In this document: one piece after another, positions 27,299 to 35,982 of the stretch
Numbering within the stretch: position 1 is the stretch's first letter
Layout: the number at the start of each line of letters is the position of its first letter
Source of the DNA: Polyangium jinanense
GTDB taxonomy: Bacteria > Myxococcota > Polyangia > Polyangiales > Polyangiaceae
Direction of reading: 5' to 3'
Length of the DNA: 64,000 nt
NCBI RefSeq assembly: GCF_028435365.1
Contig: NZ_JAGTJJ010000001.1
Coordinates: forward strand, 434,001-498,000
Notes under the pieces: generated by a model
Databases searched by the model: none
What the model was told of the DNA's origin: nothing
Seen by the model: the letters and a program-made list of their open reading frames with translations, nothing else
Position numbers and translations under genes: made by a program

Positions 27299-27410
27299 GC
27301 CCCGGCTGGAGCAGGATCCAGGCCGCGCGGTTCTTCGCGGCAATGGGAGGGCTCAGGGGGTGGCGAAACGAAACATCCGCCTGGCGGCCGCCAGGGGGTG
27401 GGGGGGTCCG

Positions 27411-28160
27411 TCAGCGCGTGGAATCGTCCGCTTTCGCGCTTCGGCGTTTCTTCGAAGGCCGGTCCCTCCACTGTGCGAGGGGCGCGAGCAGCCTCTCCGC
27501 GAGCTCCGCCGTGGCGGGCTCGTTCTCCCGTACGTGCGCCGCGACGCGCAGCACGTAACTCCGCAGGGCATCGATCGCCTCGCTCTGGGCCTTGCCCAAG
27601 CTGGGCGGATCGGACGCGGGCCGGGGCTTCGTGATCCCGAGTGCCTCTCCGTACGCTGTGTGTGCGAAGGTGAGCTCGTCGAGGAAAGGCTTCCCTCCGA
27701 GCTTTTCGATCACGACGTCGAGCCCTTTCTCCTTGAGGATTCGCATTCGCGTCTCGGCCTCCTGCCACTCGTCGGCGGCGCGCAGCCTGAGGAAGCCGAG
27801 TCCCTGGCCGAAGAGGGTGTCGTGCACCATCGCGGCGTCCGCGGCCACGGGATGACGCTCCGTCGGCAATCGCTTGAAGGAAAGGAGCCAATCCGAAAGC
27901 GCGCCGAACGCATTGTCCTCGATGCGATCGACGACGCTGACGACCGGCGGCGCCTCGCCCTCCGCGACCACACGCTTGCCGAGCTCGACCTGGAGGGTCT
28001 CGTGCAGGGCGGAGAGCGTCGTGCGATCGTCGGCAATGGGGGCGGGGAGCATCGGCTCACGGAAGGCCGTCTCGAGGAGCTCGGCGAGGAGGCGAGCGGT
28101 GGAGACGGCGGTCATGCGAGGCAAGGAGACGAGCTGGATGGGCGAGAACGAGCGAGGCAT
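27411..28160 (-). CDS. Hypothetical protein
   Basis: The 249-residue protein is soluble and helical, with no recognised domain. It contains segments such as AADAAMVHDTLFGQGLGFLRL and DELTFAHTAYGEALGI, and a basic C-terminus (DRPSKKRRSAKADD). It has the look of a lineage-specific myxobacterial family that varies in copy number, but I cannot name it. The 43-bp repeat array lies upstream of its start. Confidence 0.6.
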   Translation of the reverse strand: MPRSFSPIQLVSLPRMTAVSTARLLAELLETAFREPMLPAPIADDRTTLSALHETLQVELGKRVVAEGEAPPVVSVVDRIEDNAFGALSDWLLSFKRLPTERHPVAADAAMVHDTLFGQGLGFLRLRAADEWQEAETRMRILKEKGLDVVIEKLGGKPFLDELTFAHTAYGEALGITKPRPASDPPSLGKAQSEAIDALRSYVLRVAAHVRENEPATAELAERLLAPLAQWRDRPSKKRRSAKADDSTR

Positions 28161-28277
28161 CCGGATTCCTCCTCCCGGTCAGAGCCGGGGGACGTGTGGG
28201 GTGCAGCGGAGGGTGGGACGGACGCCGGGCTGGCGTAGTCATGACGGAAACGTGCGTGGGTGCTGGAAGGGTGCCGG

Positions 28278-28560
28278 GCGTTGAGGTGCGGGAGGTCCAG
28301 GGGAGGACTGGAACCGATACGCGTTGAGGTTCGGGGCGTGGGGGGGAGGATCGGAACCGATACGCGTTGAGGTTCCGGTCGTGGGGGGGAGGACTGGAAC
28401 CGATACGCGTTGAGGTTTCGGTCGTGGGGGGGAGGACCGGAACCGATACGCGTTGAGGTTTCGGTCGTGGGGGGGAGGACCGGAAGTGATACGCGTTGAG
28501 GTTCCGGTCGTGGGGGGGAGGGCCGGAACCGATACGCGTTGAGGTTCGGGGCGTGGATCC
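28278..28560. repeat. 43-bp tandem repeat (minisatellite), about 6.6 units
   Basis: Units begin at 28278, 28321, 28364, 28407, 28450, 28493 and 28536 (the last partial). Each runs GCGTTGAGGTT, a variable CGGTCGTG-like part, usually seven G, AGGACCGGAACCGATAC. The first unit is the most diverged and the inner ones differ by only one to three bases, the usual sign of expansion by slippage or unequal exchange. The array fills most of the gap 28161-28561 between the hypothetical gene and the cinA-type gene, and touches the latter's stop codon. No separate spacers exist, so it is not a CRISPR. Confidence 0.9.
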
Positions 28561-28561
28561 C

Positions 28562-29290
28562 TCACTCCACCCGAACAACCGCCTCTTCCGGCAAACTCGC
28601 CGCGAACGCATCCCGCGCCGTCCGCACCTTCTCCGCGTCGCGCCCATCGAACGTCAGCTTCGTCCGATATTCGACCGCGCTCCACCGCGGATACGAGCCG
28701 ACCTCCACGTCCGGGTGCTCCGAGACCACGCGGTCCAGCATCGGCTTGATCGTCCCCTCGTCGAGCGTCGTGAACACCGCGTGCGAGATGAACGGCTTGT
28801 CCGCGCCGAGCTCCTCCGCGATCAGCGGGATCTTCGCCTGGAAGATCTCCGGCACGCCCGGCAGGATCCACACGTTGTTCATCACCACCGTCGGCCACGG
28901 CATCGACTTCGACGCGGCGAGGCGCGCGCCATGCGGCATGCGCGCCATCAAGAGGTGCCCCTCGGTCAGCTTCTCGCCGTAGTAGGTCCGCAGCATCGAC
29001 TCCATCGACGGCTCGCTCACGACGTGCGTGCCAAACGCCCGCGCCACCCCGTCGATCGTGACGTCGTCGTGCGTCGGGCCGACACCACCCGAGGTGAAGA
29101 GCCAGTCGTGCGTTTTCGACAGCGTCCGCACTTCCTCGGCGATGACGTCGATCTCGTCGAGCACCATCACCACGCGCCGAAGGACCACGCCGAGCGAACG
29201 CAGGGCCCGCGCGAGCACGACCACGTTCGCGTCCGCGATCTTGCCGCTGAGCAACTCGTTGCCGATGATGAGCGCCGCCGCCGTTCGCAC
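28562..29290 (-). CDS. cinA: CinA N-terminal/MoCF-like protein
   Basis: The 242-residue protein matches the molybdopterin-binding-like N-terminal domain of CinA: TAAALIIGNELLSGKIADAN, then DWLFTSGGVGPTHDDVTIDGVARAFG and NVWILPGVPEIFQ. The C-terminal nicotinamide-nucleotide amidase domain of full CinA is absent, as in many stand-alone family members. The start is GTG 29290, with AGGAG upstream. It follows xseB after 11 bases. The product may act in nucleotide-cofactor repair; the gene name reflects family only. Confidence 0.85.
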   Translation of the reverse strand: MRTAAALIIGNELLSGKIADANVVVLARALRSLGVVLRRVVMVLDEIDVIAEEVRTLSKTHDWLFTSGGVGPTHDDVTIDGVARAFGTHVVSEPSMESMLRTYYGEKLTEGHLLMARMPHGARLAASKSMPWPTVVMNNVWILPGVPEIFQAKIPLIAEELGADKPFISHAVFTTLDEGTIKPMLDRVVSEHPDVEVGSYPRWSAVEYRTKLTFDGRDAEKVRTARDAFAASLPEEAVVRVE

Positions 29291-29301
29291 GGAAAATGCT
29301 C

Positions 29302-29574
29302 CTAGCTCTCGAACTCGCGCACGATGGGCTTGCCCTGCGCGTCGACGCCGAGGAGCTCCTCGACCCGACGCTCGGCCCGGTCGAGCCGCTCCTTCGCCGC
29401 ACGCGCAAGGCGAACGCCCTCCTCGAAGAGCGCGAGCGATCGCTCGAGCGGGAGCTCCCCGCCTTCGAGCTCCTCCACGATCGCGGAGAGCCTCCGCGTC
29501 GACTCCTCGAACGAGAGCGCAGACACCTGCTCCGGTCCGGTAGGCTTGGTCATCGAAGCCGTCTCTTGGCTCAT
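29302..29574 (-). CDS. xseB: Exodeoxyribonuclease VII small subunit
   Basis: The 90-residue protein has the XseB helical core LSFEESTRRLSAIVEELEGG followed by ELPLERSLALFEEGVRLA, then a coiled coil. It pairs with XseA to degrade single-stranded DNA. XseA is not in the window. The start overlaps the stop of the HEAT-repeat gene (ATGA), so the two are translationally coupled; an internal ATG at 29553 would also be possible. Confidence 0.93.
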   Translation of the reverse strand: MSQETASMTKPTGPEQVSALSFEESTRRLSAIVEELEGGELPLERSLALFEEGVRLARAAKERLDRAERRVEELLGVDAQGKPIVREFES

Positions 29575-31748
29575 GGCGACCCAGCGTCCCCCGGGATGGC
29601 CTCGGGCGCAAGCGTGAGCGCGGCCGGGCCGTCCGGCAGGCCCGGGACGAGCACCACGCCGTCCGGATCCGCCACGATCGGCACAGCCACGCCGTCGGAG
29701 CGAACGAGCCGCGCCGCGCGTCCCTGAATCGACGGGAGCGCCGAAGGCGCGTTCGCCACGAGCGAGATCCACGCAACCGGGCCGCCCGTCACGGCCAGCG
29801 TCGGGAGAAGCGTGCGGCCGGACAAGGCCGCACGCGCGAGAGCACGGACCTGGTCGTCCGGATCGAAGTCGCGCGCAAGCTCGAGCGTCGCCGCGCGCAG
29901 GGGCTCGCGACGCGCGGAGAGGGCTCGCACGACCGCGCGGCGCACGGTCGGATCGTCCTCGAAGCGGTAGGCATTTGCGAGCAACGACGTCGCGTCCGGC
30001 TCGGGGTCGAGCGCGAGGCCGAGCGCCGTGTGCGCGCGGATGACCGGGTCGGTGCCCGCGAGCAGGCGCTTGATGCGGGCGCGGATCGCCTCGTCGTCGC
30101 GGCTCGGCAAGGCGCGCGCGGCGAGCGGCGCGAGCGGGCTCTCCCCTTCGGCCCAGCGCGCGAGCAGCGCCGTCGACAGGCCCGTGCCGCTCGGATCGGC
30201 GAGGAGCGCGACGCCCGCCGCGACCTCGATCGCCGAAGGTGCGTCCCCCTTGCCCGCCGCCTTCGCGCCGAGCACGCGCGAGAGCTCCGCCGGCGCCTCG
30301 TCCTTGCCGGTGGCCGCGCGCGCGAGCGAGGCGCGCGCCACGGCGGCCACGAGGGCCACGTCGCACGGGCGTTTCTCGGGGCAAGCCGCGTCGAGCGCGG
30401 CGCGCACGCTCGTGCGGCCCGTCGCGACCCGGCCGAAGACGCTCACCGCGCGGTCGGCCGGCTCCTTCTCGTTCGCCATCGCGTCGAGCGCTTCCCCGAG
30501 GCCGCTCGGCTCGTCCCCGAGCACGAGCGCGCGCACGAGCGCCGCACGCGTGATCAGCCGGCGCGGCGCGCCCTTCTTCGCCGACGTGCTCCCGAGCGCC
30601 CGTTCGAGGGCCGCGCGCGCCTCCTTGCCCGGCATCCGTGCCAGCGCGAACGCCGCGGCCGTCGCATGCTCGGGCTTGCCGAGCTGCGCGAGCAGCGCCG
30701 CCGCGGCCTCCGGCCCGCCCGCGCGACCGATCGCCGCGATGGCTTGCTCCCGATCGTCGCCGTCGAGCGCATCGAGCGCCGCGACGAGTGGTTTGACGAG
30801 CGCCGGCGAGGGCGCGGTGAGCGCGAGGCGCACGCCGTCGACGCGCGTCGGGCCTGCTGCGAGCAGCGCCGTGATCGCCTCGGCCGCGCCGTCCACGCCG
30901 AGCCGCGCGAGCACCTCGGCGCCTGCGCGCTTTTGCTTCACGTCGTCGCTCTTCACCCACGAGCGGGCCGCGACCTGCGCGCTCGTATCGCCGAGCCGCG
31001 CGAGCGCGAGCGCCGCGGCCGCGCGAAAGCCCGGATCCGTGTCCTCGAGGGCCTGCCGCAGCCGCGGGATCGCCCGCACATCACCGAGGTCGCCGAGCAG
31101 CGCGGCGAGGGCTGGCTCGATCCGGCGACGCCCTTCGAGCAGCGGAGCGATCGACACCGGCGGGTACACCACGAGCGCCGCGGACGCCGCCTCTCCGCCC
31201 GGCCCGCCTTGAAGCACCGCGCTCACGAGCGCCGACGTGGCCTTCTTGTCGCGGCTCCTCGCGAGCGCGAGCGCCGCGGCCCCGCGCGCGAGCCCTCCGT
31301 GTGACACGGCGCGCGCCTCGGGTCCGCCTTCGGTCAGCTCACGGATGAGCAGCGGCCGCACCGCCTCGCGATCGGCGTGCGCCGCGAGGATCCGCACGCC
31401 TTCGAGCCGCGTGCGCCCGTCGCGCGAAAGGAGCGACGACTGCTCGAACGCGTTCGTCAGGGCGTCGATCGCCTCGGGCGTCCCGATCGCGCCGAGCCTG
31501 CGCACGCCGCGCAGCCGCTCCTCGACCGACCCCGCCGCGAGCAGCCGCTCGGCCACGGGTACGCCGAACAGACCACGCAGCGTCCCTCGGCTCGGAGCGG
31601 ACAGCTCGCCGTAGTCGTCGTCGGCTTCGGCCCTGCGCGCCACGCCCACCGCGATCCCTTGCGCGCTCGCCGCCACGGGCACGAGCGAAGACGCGGCGAA
31701 GGAGAGCGCGAAGGAGAGCGCGGTAAAAGCCCGGGAGCAGCGCGACAT
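29571..31748 (-). CDS. Exported HEAT-repeat protein
   Basis: The 725-residue protein has a signal peptide (MSRCSRAFTALSFALSFAASS, cut after ASA). The mature part is almost wholly HEAT/PBS-lyase-like repeats of about 30 residues, such as RLRQALEDTDPGFRAAAALALARLG and RRAVVRALSARREP. HEAT arrays form flexible solenoids that bind other proteins. Periplasmic or outer-membrane localisation is inferred from the signal peptide. Linkage to xseB and cinA is by operon position only. Confidence 0.85.
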   Translation of the reverse strand: MSRCSRAFTALSFALSFAASSLVPVAASAQGIAVGVARRAEADDDYGELSAPSRGTLRGLFGVPVAERLLAAGSVEERLRGVRRLGAIGTPEAIDALTNAFEQSSLLSRDGRTRLEGVRILAAHADREAVRPLLIRELTEGGPEARAVSHGGLARGAAALALARSRDKKATSALVSAVLQGGPGGEAASAALVVYPPVSIAPLLEGRRRIEPALAALLGDLGDVRAIPRLRQALEDTDPGFRAAAALALARLGDTSAQVAARSWVKSDDVKQKRAGAEVLARLGVDGAAEAITALLAAGPTRVDGVRLALTAPSPALVKPLVAALDALDGDDREQAIAAIGRAGGPEAAAALLAQLGKPEHATAAAFALARMPGKEARAALERALGSTSAKKGAPRRLITRAALVRALVLGDEPSGLGEALDAMANEKEPADRAVSVFGRVATGRTSVRAALDAACPEKRPCDVALVAAVARASLARAATGKDEAPAELSRVLGAKAAGKGDAPSAIEVAAGVALLADPSGTGLSTALLARWAEGESPLAPLAARALPSRDDEAIRARIKRLLAGTDPVIRAHTALGLALDPEPDATSLLANAYRFEDDPTVRRAVVRALSARREPLRAATLELARDFDPDDQVRALARAALSGRTLLPTLAVTGGPVAWISLVANAPSALPSIQGRAARLVRSDGVAVPIVADPDGVVLVPGLPDGPAALTLAPEAIPGDAGSP

Positions 31749-31975
31749 CGAGGCGCCACTATCGACGAGGGATGCCGGGTTGTCACGCCTCATCCTCCAG
31801 CGCGTCGAACCGTTCGGTTGTTCGGGGGTGAATCCTTCGATAGCTCGCCAGGCCCCAAATGACGCCCCGCGTACGATTCCGTATCGACAGAACGAAACGA
31901 AATTGCTGGTCGGCCCGGCGGGCAGCAACTACGTTACGTCACTCTTCGGGGGGGCCGAGGAGGAAAACAGCACCG

Positions 31976-33844
31976 ATGTTGTCCGTGCGCCATCTGGAGA
32001 AATTCGTCACGGCCTCCGCGAATCGGGCCTGGTCGGTGATGCAAACGCTGAACACGCTCGGCCCGGAGCCCGTGCCGTTCAAGCCTCGATGGAGCGATCG
32101 CCCCATCCCGCGCGGCAAGGAGCGGACGAAGCCGCCGCTCGGCTGGCCTCGGATGACGGACAGCTTGTGCCCCACGTGCGTCAAGGAGGCGCGCGCGGAG
32201 ATCCTGCGCGGCGACGCGGACTGGACGAAGCTCGTCACGGAGAGCCCCGGCGAGATCAAGGCGCACATCGTCGAGCGCGACGGCCAGATCCGGATGGAGA
32301 AGGAGTGCCCGAAGCACGGGCGCGTGAGCGACGTCCTCTCGATCGATCCGAAATTCCTCGAGCGGATCGAGAGCCTCTTCCAGGGTCGCGACGTGGTGAT
32401 GACGCCCGACCGTATCCACCAGCATGGATCGAGCTCCATCAAGTACGGCCGCGGCTCGGTGCTCACGGTCGATCTCACGAATCGCTGCAACATGATGTGC
32501 GATCCGTGTTTCATGGACGCGAATCAGGTCGGCTACGTGCACGAGCTCTCCTGGGAGGAGATCACGCAGATCCTCGACGACGCAGCCGACGTGCGGCCGC
32601 GGCGGCAGATGTCGATCCAGTTCTCCGGCGGCGAGCCCACGCTCTCGCCCCATTTCCTCGACGCGATCCGCTACGCCCGCAAGAAGGGTTATTTCGCCGT
32701 GCAATGCGCGACGAATGGCCTGCGCTTCGCCCAGGAGCCCGGCTTCGCCCAGCAATGCAAAGAGGCGGGCCTGCGGATGGCCTATCTCCAGTTCGACGGG
32801 GTCACGAACGAGGCGAACAGCCACCGCAAAATCGCGAACCTCTACGACGTGAAGCTCCGGGCGATCGAGGAGCTCGCGGCGGCGGGCATCGACGTCATCC
32901 TCGTCGTGACGGTCGTCAATGGCGTGAACAACGACATGGTCGGTCCGATCATCCAGTTCGCGATCGAGAACGCCGACAAGGTCACGGTCGTGAGCTTCCA
33001 GCCGGTGAGCTTCACCGGCCGCGACGAGGACATCTCCGACGAGCTGCGCGAAAAGCAACGGTACACGCTGAGCCATCTGGCGCGCGACGTGGCGGCGCAG
33101 ACCGGCGTCACCGAGCCCTTGCGCGATTGGTTCCCGCTCTCGGCGCTCTCGCCGTTCGGCGACGTCGTCGATCTGCTCGACGGCCCGGACAAGGATTTCG
33201 GCCAGCTCAATTGCGGATGTCACCCGAATTGCGGCATCGGCACCGTGCTCTTCGTCAACAAGAAGACGAAGCAGATGGTCCCCTTGCTCGAGTTCCTCGA
33301 CATGGAAGGCATCCTGCGGGATTTCCGGACGATCTTCGACGCGGGCCGGGGCTCGAAATGGACGAAGGCGCAGGTGCTCACGAGCATCCTCCGCCATTAC
33401 AAGCCGGAAATGGCGCCGCCCGGGTTCGACGTGAAGACGCTCGTGAAGCAGTTCATGAGCCAGACGGGCGCCGCGCACGCGGGCGAGAACGACGCGAAGG
33501 ACTACGAGTGGCGGGTGCTCTTCGTCGCCGGCATGTGGTTCCAGGACCTTTTCAATTACGATTTCCGCCGGACGGAGATGTGCATCATCCCCTACGGCAC
33601 GCAGATGGGCGAGATCAGCTTCTGCGCCTACAACACGGGCGTCGGCTGGCGCAACGTGCTCGAAAAGATCAAGGCGAACGCCACGGTCGCCGAGTGGTAC
33701 CGCAAATACGGTAGGCACCCGATCTACGCAAAGAACAAGGACCTGCCCCTGCCCGAATTCGAGAACGCCCTCACCGTGAAGGAGCACGATCTCGCCAAGC
33801 AGGAGCGGAAGAAGGCCGTCCGCTTGCCGATCGTGCCGTCCTAG
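31976..33844 (+). CDS. Radical SAM enzyme of the MJ0619/Tes-like group
   Basis: The 622-residue protein has a radical SAM core with the cluster motif CNMMCDPC (CX3CX2C) and the SAM-binding GGEPTLS. Before it is a small Cys domain typical of the MJ0619/Tes group: LCPTCVKEARAEI, then MEKECPKHGRVSDVLSID. After it are further Cys motifs (LNCGCHPNCGIG) that may hold extra clusters. Characterised relatives methylate a pterin (MJ0619) or join lipid tails into membrane-spanning lipids (archaeal Tes; bacterial relatives are implicated in diabolic-type lipids). The bacterial function here is inferred. Start ATG 31976 follows GAGGAGGAAA. Confidence 0.75.
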   Translation: MLSVRHLEKFVTASANRAWSVMQTLNTLGPEPVPFKPRWSDRPIPRGKERTKPPLGWPRMTDSLCPTCVKEARAEILRGDADWTKLVTESPGEIKAHIVERDGQIRMEKECPKHGRVSDVLSIDPKFLERIESLFQGRDVVMTPDRIHQHGSSSIKYGRGSVLTVDLTNRCNMMCDPCFMDANQVGYVHELSWEEITQILDDAADVRPRRQMSIQFSGGEPTLSPHFLDAIRYARKKGYFAVQCATNGLRFAQEPGFAQQCKEAGLRMAYLQFDGVTNEANSHRKIANLYDVKLRAIEELAAAGIDVILVVTVVNGVNNDMVGPIIQFAIENADKVTVVSFQPVSFTGRDEDISDELREKQRYTLSHLARDVAAQTGVTEPLRDWFPLSALSPFGDVVDLLDGPDKDFGQLNCGCHPNCGIGTVLFVNKKTKQMVPLLEFLDMEGILRDFRTIFDAGRGSKWTKAQVLTSILRHYKPEMAPPGFDVKTLVKQFMSQTGAAHAGENDAKDYEWRVLFVAGMWFQDLFNYDFRRTEMCIIPYGTQMGEISFCAYNTGVGWRNVLEKIKANATVAEWYRKYGRHPIYAKNKDLPLPEFENALTVKEHDLAKQERKKAVRLPIVPS

Positions 33845-33945
33845 TGTCCTGAGATGTCGACGCCGCTGCGCTGGGGCGTTGCCCCAGGCCCCAGCAGGGG
33901 CTGTCCGCCCCTGCACCCGGACCAGCCAGGGGCTGGACCCAGGAC

Positions 33946-33972
33946 GATGAACTGCGCGGTGCGCAGTTCATC
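33946..33972. repeat. Perfect palindrome A, AACTGCGC family
   Basis: GATGAACTGCGC-GGT-GCGCAGTTCATC: 12-bp arms with a three-base centre. It lies in the gene-free stretch 33845-34201 after the radical SAM gene. The stretch also holds GC-rich nested repeats (GGGGCGTTGCCCCAG-like at 33873-33888) of the kind scattered through high-GC genomes. Confidence 0.8.
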
Positions 33973-33983
33973 GCGCAGGCCCG

Positions 33984-34018
33984 GTCGAGACGGGCGACAG
34001 CAGCGCTGACGTCTCGAC
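33984..34018. repeat. Inverted repeat GTCGAGACG/CGTCTCGAC
   Basis: Nine-base perfect arms at 33984-33992 and 34010-34018 enclose 17 bases, midway between palindromes A and B. Confidence 0.7.
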
Positions 34019-34044
34019 GGGCGGGGCGATCCCAGCGGCCTGTT

Positions 34045-34073
34045 GGAAGAACTGCGCATCGCGCAGTTCTTCC
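34045..34073. repeat. Perfect palindrome B, AACTGCGC family
   Basis: GGAAGAACTGCGC-ATC-GCGCAGTTCTTCC: 13-bp arms, three-base centre. It shares the AACTGCGC-N3-GCGCAGTT core with palindrome A, and the two centres are exactly 100 bases apart. Probably members of a dispersed REP-like family, or binding sites. Confidence 0.8.
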
Positions 34074-34201
34074 ACCCCGAGTCCAGGGCTTGCCCTGGTT
34101 CGGGTCGAGGGGCGAATAGCCCCCGCGGGGCCCGGGGCAGCGCCCCGGCGCGACGCCTCGCGATGAGACCCATGCTCAGCCCTCGCGGGAGAACGGCTCG
34201 C

Positions 34202-34579
34202 TCACGTAGACTTCTTCGCAGCGAACCACGCCTCGGCCTGCGCGAGCGTCTGAAACACGCCCGCCCCGTCATCGGCGGCGCTGTACGTGACGAGCGTGGC
34301 GAGCCCGTGTTGCCGCGGCGTCGAGACGAGCCACGCCGTCCGGATCTGCCGCCGCCGGAGGAGCTTCTGGCACGTGCCGAGGCCGACGCGCGCCATCACC
34401 GTGAAATCCGTGAGCCCGCGGATGTCCAGAAGCACGAACTTCGTGGTCGTCTGGTTCGCGAGCGCCTCCACGGTCTTCGCCGTGAGCTCCTCCGCGATCA
34501 GATCCCCGAGCGCACCGCCGATCTCGATCGTGACCCGATCGGGCGAAGTCGTCGTGAAGTGGAAGCGGTGTTGCGCCAT
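34202..34579 (-). CDS. STAS-like (SpoIIAA-type) small protein
   Basis: The 125-residue protein has the alternating strand-helix pattern of STAS/SpoIIAA-like domains: VTIEIGGALGDLIAEELTAK, KFVLLDIRGLTDFTVMARVG, IRTAWLVSTPRQHGLATLV and a final VFQTLAQAEAWF helix, the last resembling the end of the DUF/SpoIIAA-like fold. It is a single cytoplasmic domain. Its partner is unknown. The fold call is from pattern only. Confidence 0.6.
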   Translation of the reverse strand: MAQHRFHFTTTSPDRVTIEIGGALGDLIAEELTAKTVEALANQTTTKFVLLDIRGLTDFTVMARVGLGTCQKLLRRRQIRTAWLVSTPRQHGLATLVTYSAADDGAGVFQTLAQAEAWFAAKKST

Positions 34580-34691
34580 CGAGGCAGACCACCCAGCATC
34601 CTACGGGACACCTCGCCCGTCAACCACCTTACTTCATCGACCCCAACGGATTCTTCCCTCCCAGGATTATTCCGTCCAAGGGCCACTCACA

Positions 34692-35900
34692 TCACTCGGG
34701 CTCGGGGCAGCCGTCGTCGTCGTCCTTGCCGTCCTCGTCTTCCTTGGTCTTGGGGCACTTGTCTTCGTTGTCGGGCACGCCGTCGTCGTCGTTGTCGCCG
34801 TCGGGGCAGCCGTCTTGGTCCTCGAAGCCGTCCTTGTCCTCGGCGAGCTCGCGGCACTGGTCGGCCTCGTCCGGCACGCCGTCCTCGTCGACGTCGCGCA
34901 CGCGCGGCGCCCAGCCGATGCCCAGCATGACGCGCAAGGGCCCCGTGCCGATGCCGCCGAAGAACCCGCGCGACGCGCCGGCGAGGATCGAAAAATCCCC
35001 GAGCTGCGCCCGCGCCCCGACCGCGGCCTCGAACGCGGTGAGGGTGCGGTTCTGGGTGGGCACCATGGGGTAGACCGGCACGTGCCCGTTCGTCTCGACG
35101 AACACGGTGAAGCGCCCAGCTTCGTCGATGCCGAGGGCTTGCGGTCGGAAGGAGAGGCCGAAGGAGAACGGGAGCTCGTGTCCGATGCGCTGGCGGCAGC
35201 CGTAGGGGCGGTCGGTGACGGGGACGTGCGCGCAGGCGAAATTCTCGGTCTCCGCGCGAAGCTTGACGCCCGCGGCGAGGTGGAAGCCGAGGACGAGGAG
35301 GCGGTACTCGGCGAGCAGGCGCGTGGTGCTGGTGATGGCGCCTTCGCCGAGGAAGGAGCCCCGATCGCCGGTGGGGACGGTGAACCGCTCGTGGAGGCCG
35401 AGGGCAAACCCGCCGAGGTCGCCGCCGGTGGGTTTTACGATCACGAGCTTGCCGGTGAACGCGAGGTCGCCGAGGGCCTGCTCGGGGATGTTCGTCGGTC
35501 CGAGCGTAGCGATCGAGTCGAAGTCGGGGGGGTTGCCCTTCTGGTACAGGGCGAAGGGCAGGTTGACGCCGAAGGAAAGGCGGCCGAGGGCGCCGATGTT
35601 GGCGACGAGGTCGCCGGTGAGCTGATGGGTCAGGACGTCGAACGCGTGCTCGTTCGTCACGGGATCGCGAAGCGTGATTGATTTGTACGCATACGATCCG
35701 TAGACGGCGACGTTCCAGTCGCCGTGCGCCGGCGTGGAGACGGGTTCGAGGAAGAGGCCCGCGGCGGGATCGGTGGAAGGACGGTACCCGCGCAGATCAA
35801 GCGAGGGCACGGGATCAGGCTCGATGGCCGCGGCCGAACGCGCCACGAGGGACGCGGCGAGCGCGAGGCCCGTGGCAAGTCGCGAAGAGAAGAAAGGCAT
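34692..35900 (-). CDS. Outer-membrane porin-like protein with TSP3 calcium repeats
   Basis: The 402-residue protein has a signal peptide cut near ARSAAA. The main part (about 45-325) is a beta-barrel of paired strands (GDWNVAVYGSYAYKSITL, LALGLHERFTVPTGDRG). The last 70 residues are thrombospondin type 3 repeats (DVDEDGVPDEADQC, DNDDDGVPDNEDKC) that bind calcium. In many related myxobacterial proteins an OmpA peptidoglycan-binding domain follows these repeats; here the protein stops at CPEPE and no such domain is found downstream in any frame. Confidence 0.78.
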   Translation of the reverse strand: MPFFSSRLATGLALAASLVARSAAAIEPDPVPSLDLRGYRPSTDPAAGLFLEPVSTPAHGDWNVAVYGSYAYKSITLRDPVTNEHAFDVLTHQLTGDLVANIGALGRLSFGVNLPFALYQKGNPPDFDSIATLGPTNIPEQALGDLAFTGKLVIVKPTGGDLGGFALGLHERFTVPTGDRGSFLGEGAITSTTRLLAEYRLLVLGFHLAAGVKLRAETENFACAHVPVTDRPYGCRQRIGHELPFSFGLSFRPQALGIDEAGRFTVFVETNGHVPVYPMVPTQNRTLTAFEAAVGARAQLGDFSILAGASRGFFGGIGTGPLRVMLGIGWAPRVRDVDEDGVPDEADQCRELAEDKDGFEDQDGCPDGDNDDDGVPDNEDKCPKTKEDEDGKDDDDGCPEPE

Positions 35901-35982
35901 GACGCGGGCGTAGGTTAGCCCAGGTGAAACCTCGGGGAAAAGGGGGCGATGTTGGTCCCCGGGGTTCTTCGCCCCAAACGGA

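Noticed and set aside
28278..28560. CRISPR array
   Set aside because: The 43-bp units join head to tail without unique spacers, and there are no cas genes in the window.
33845..34201. Insertion-sequence ends or attachment site at the palindrome cluster
   Set aside because: There is no transposase or integrase frame, no flanking target duplication and no tRNA gene nearby.
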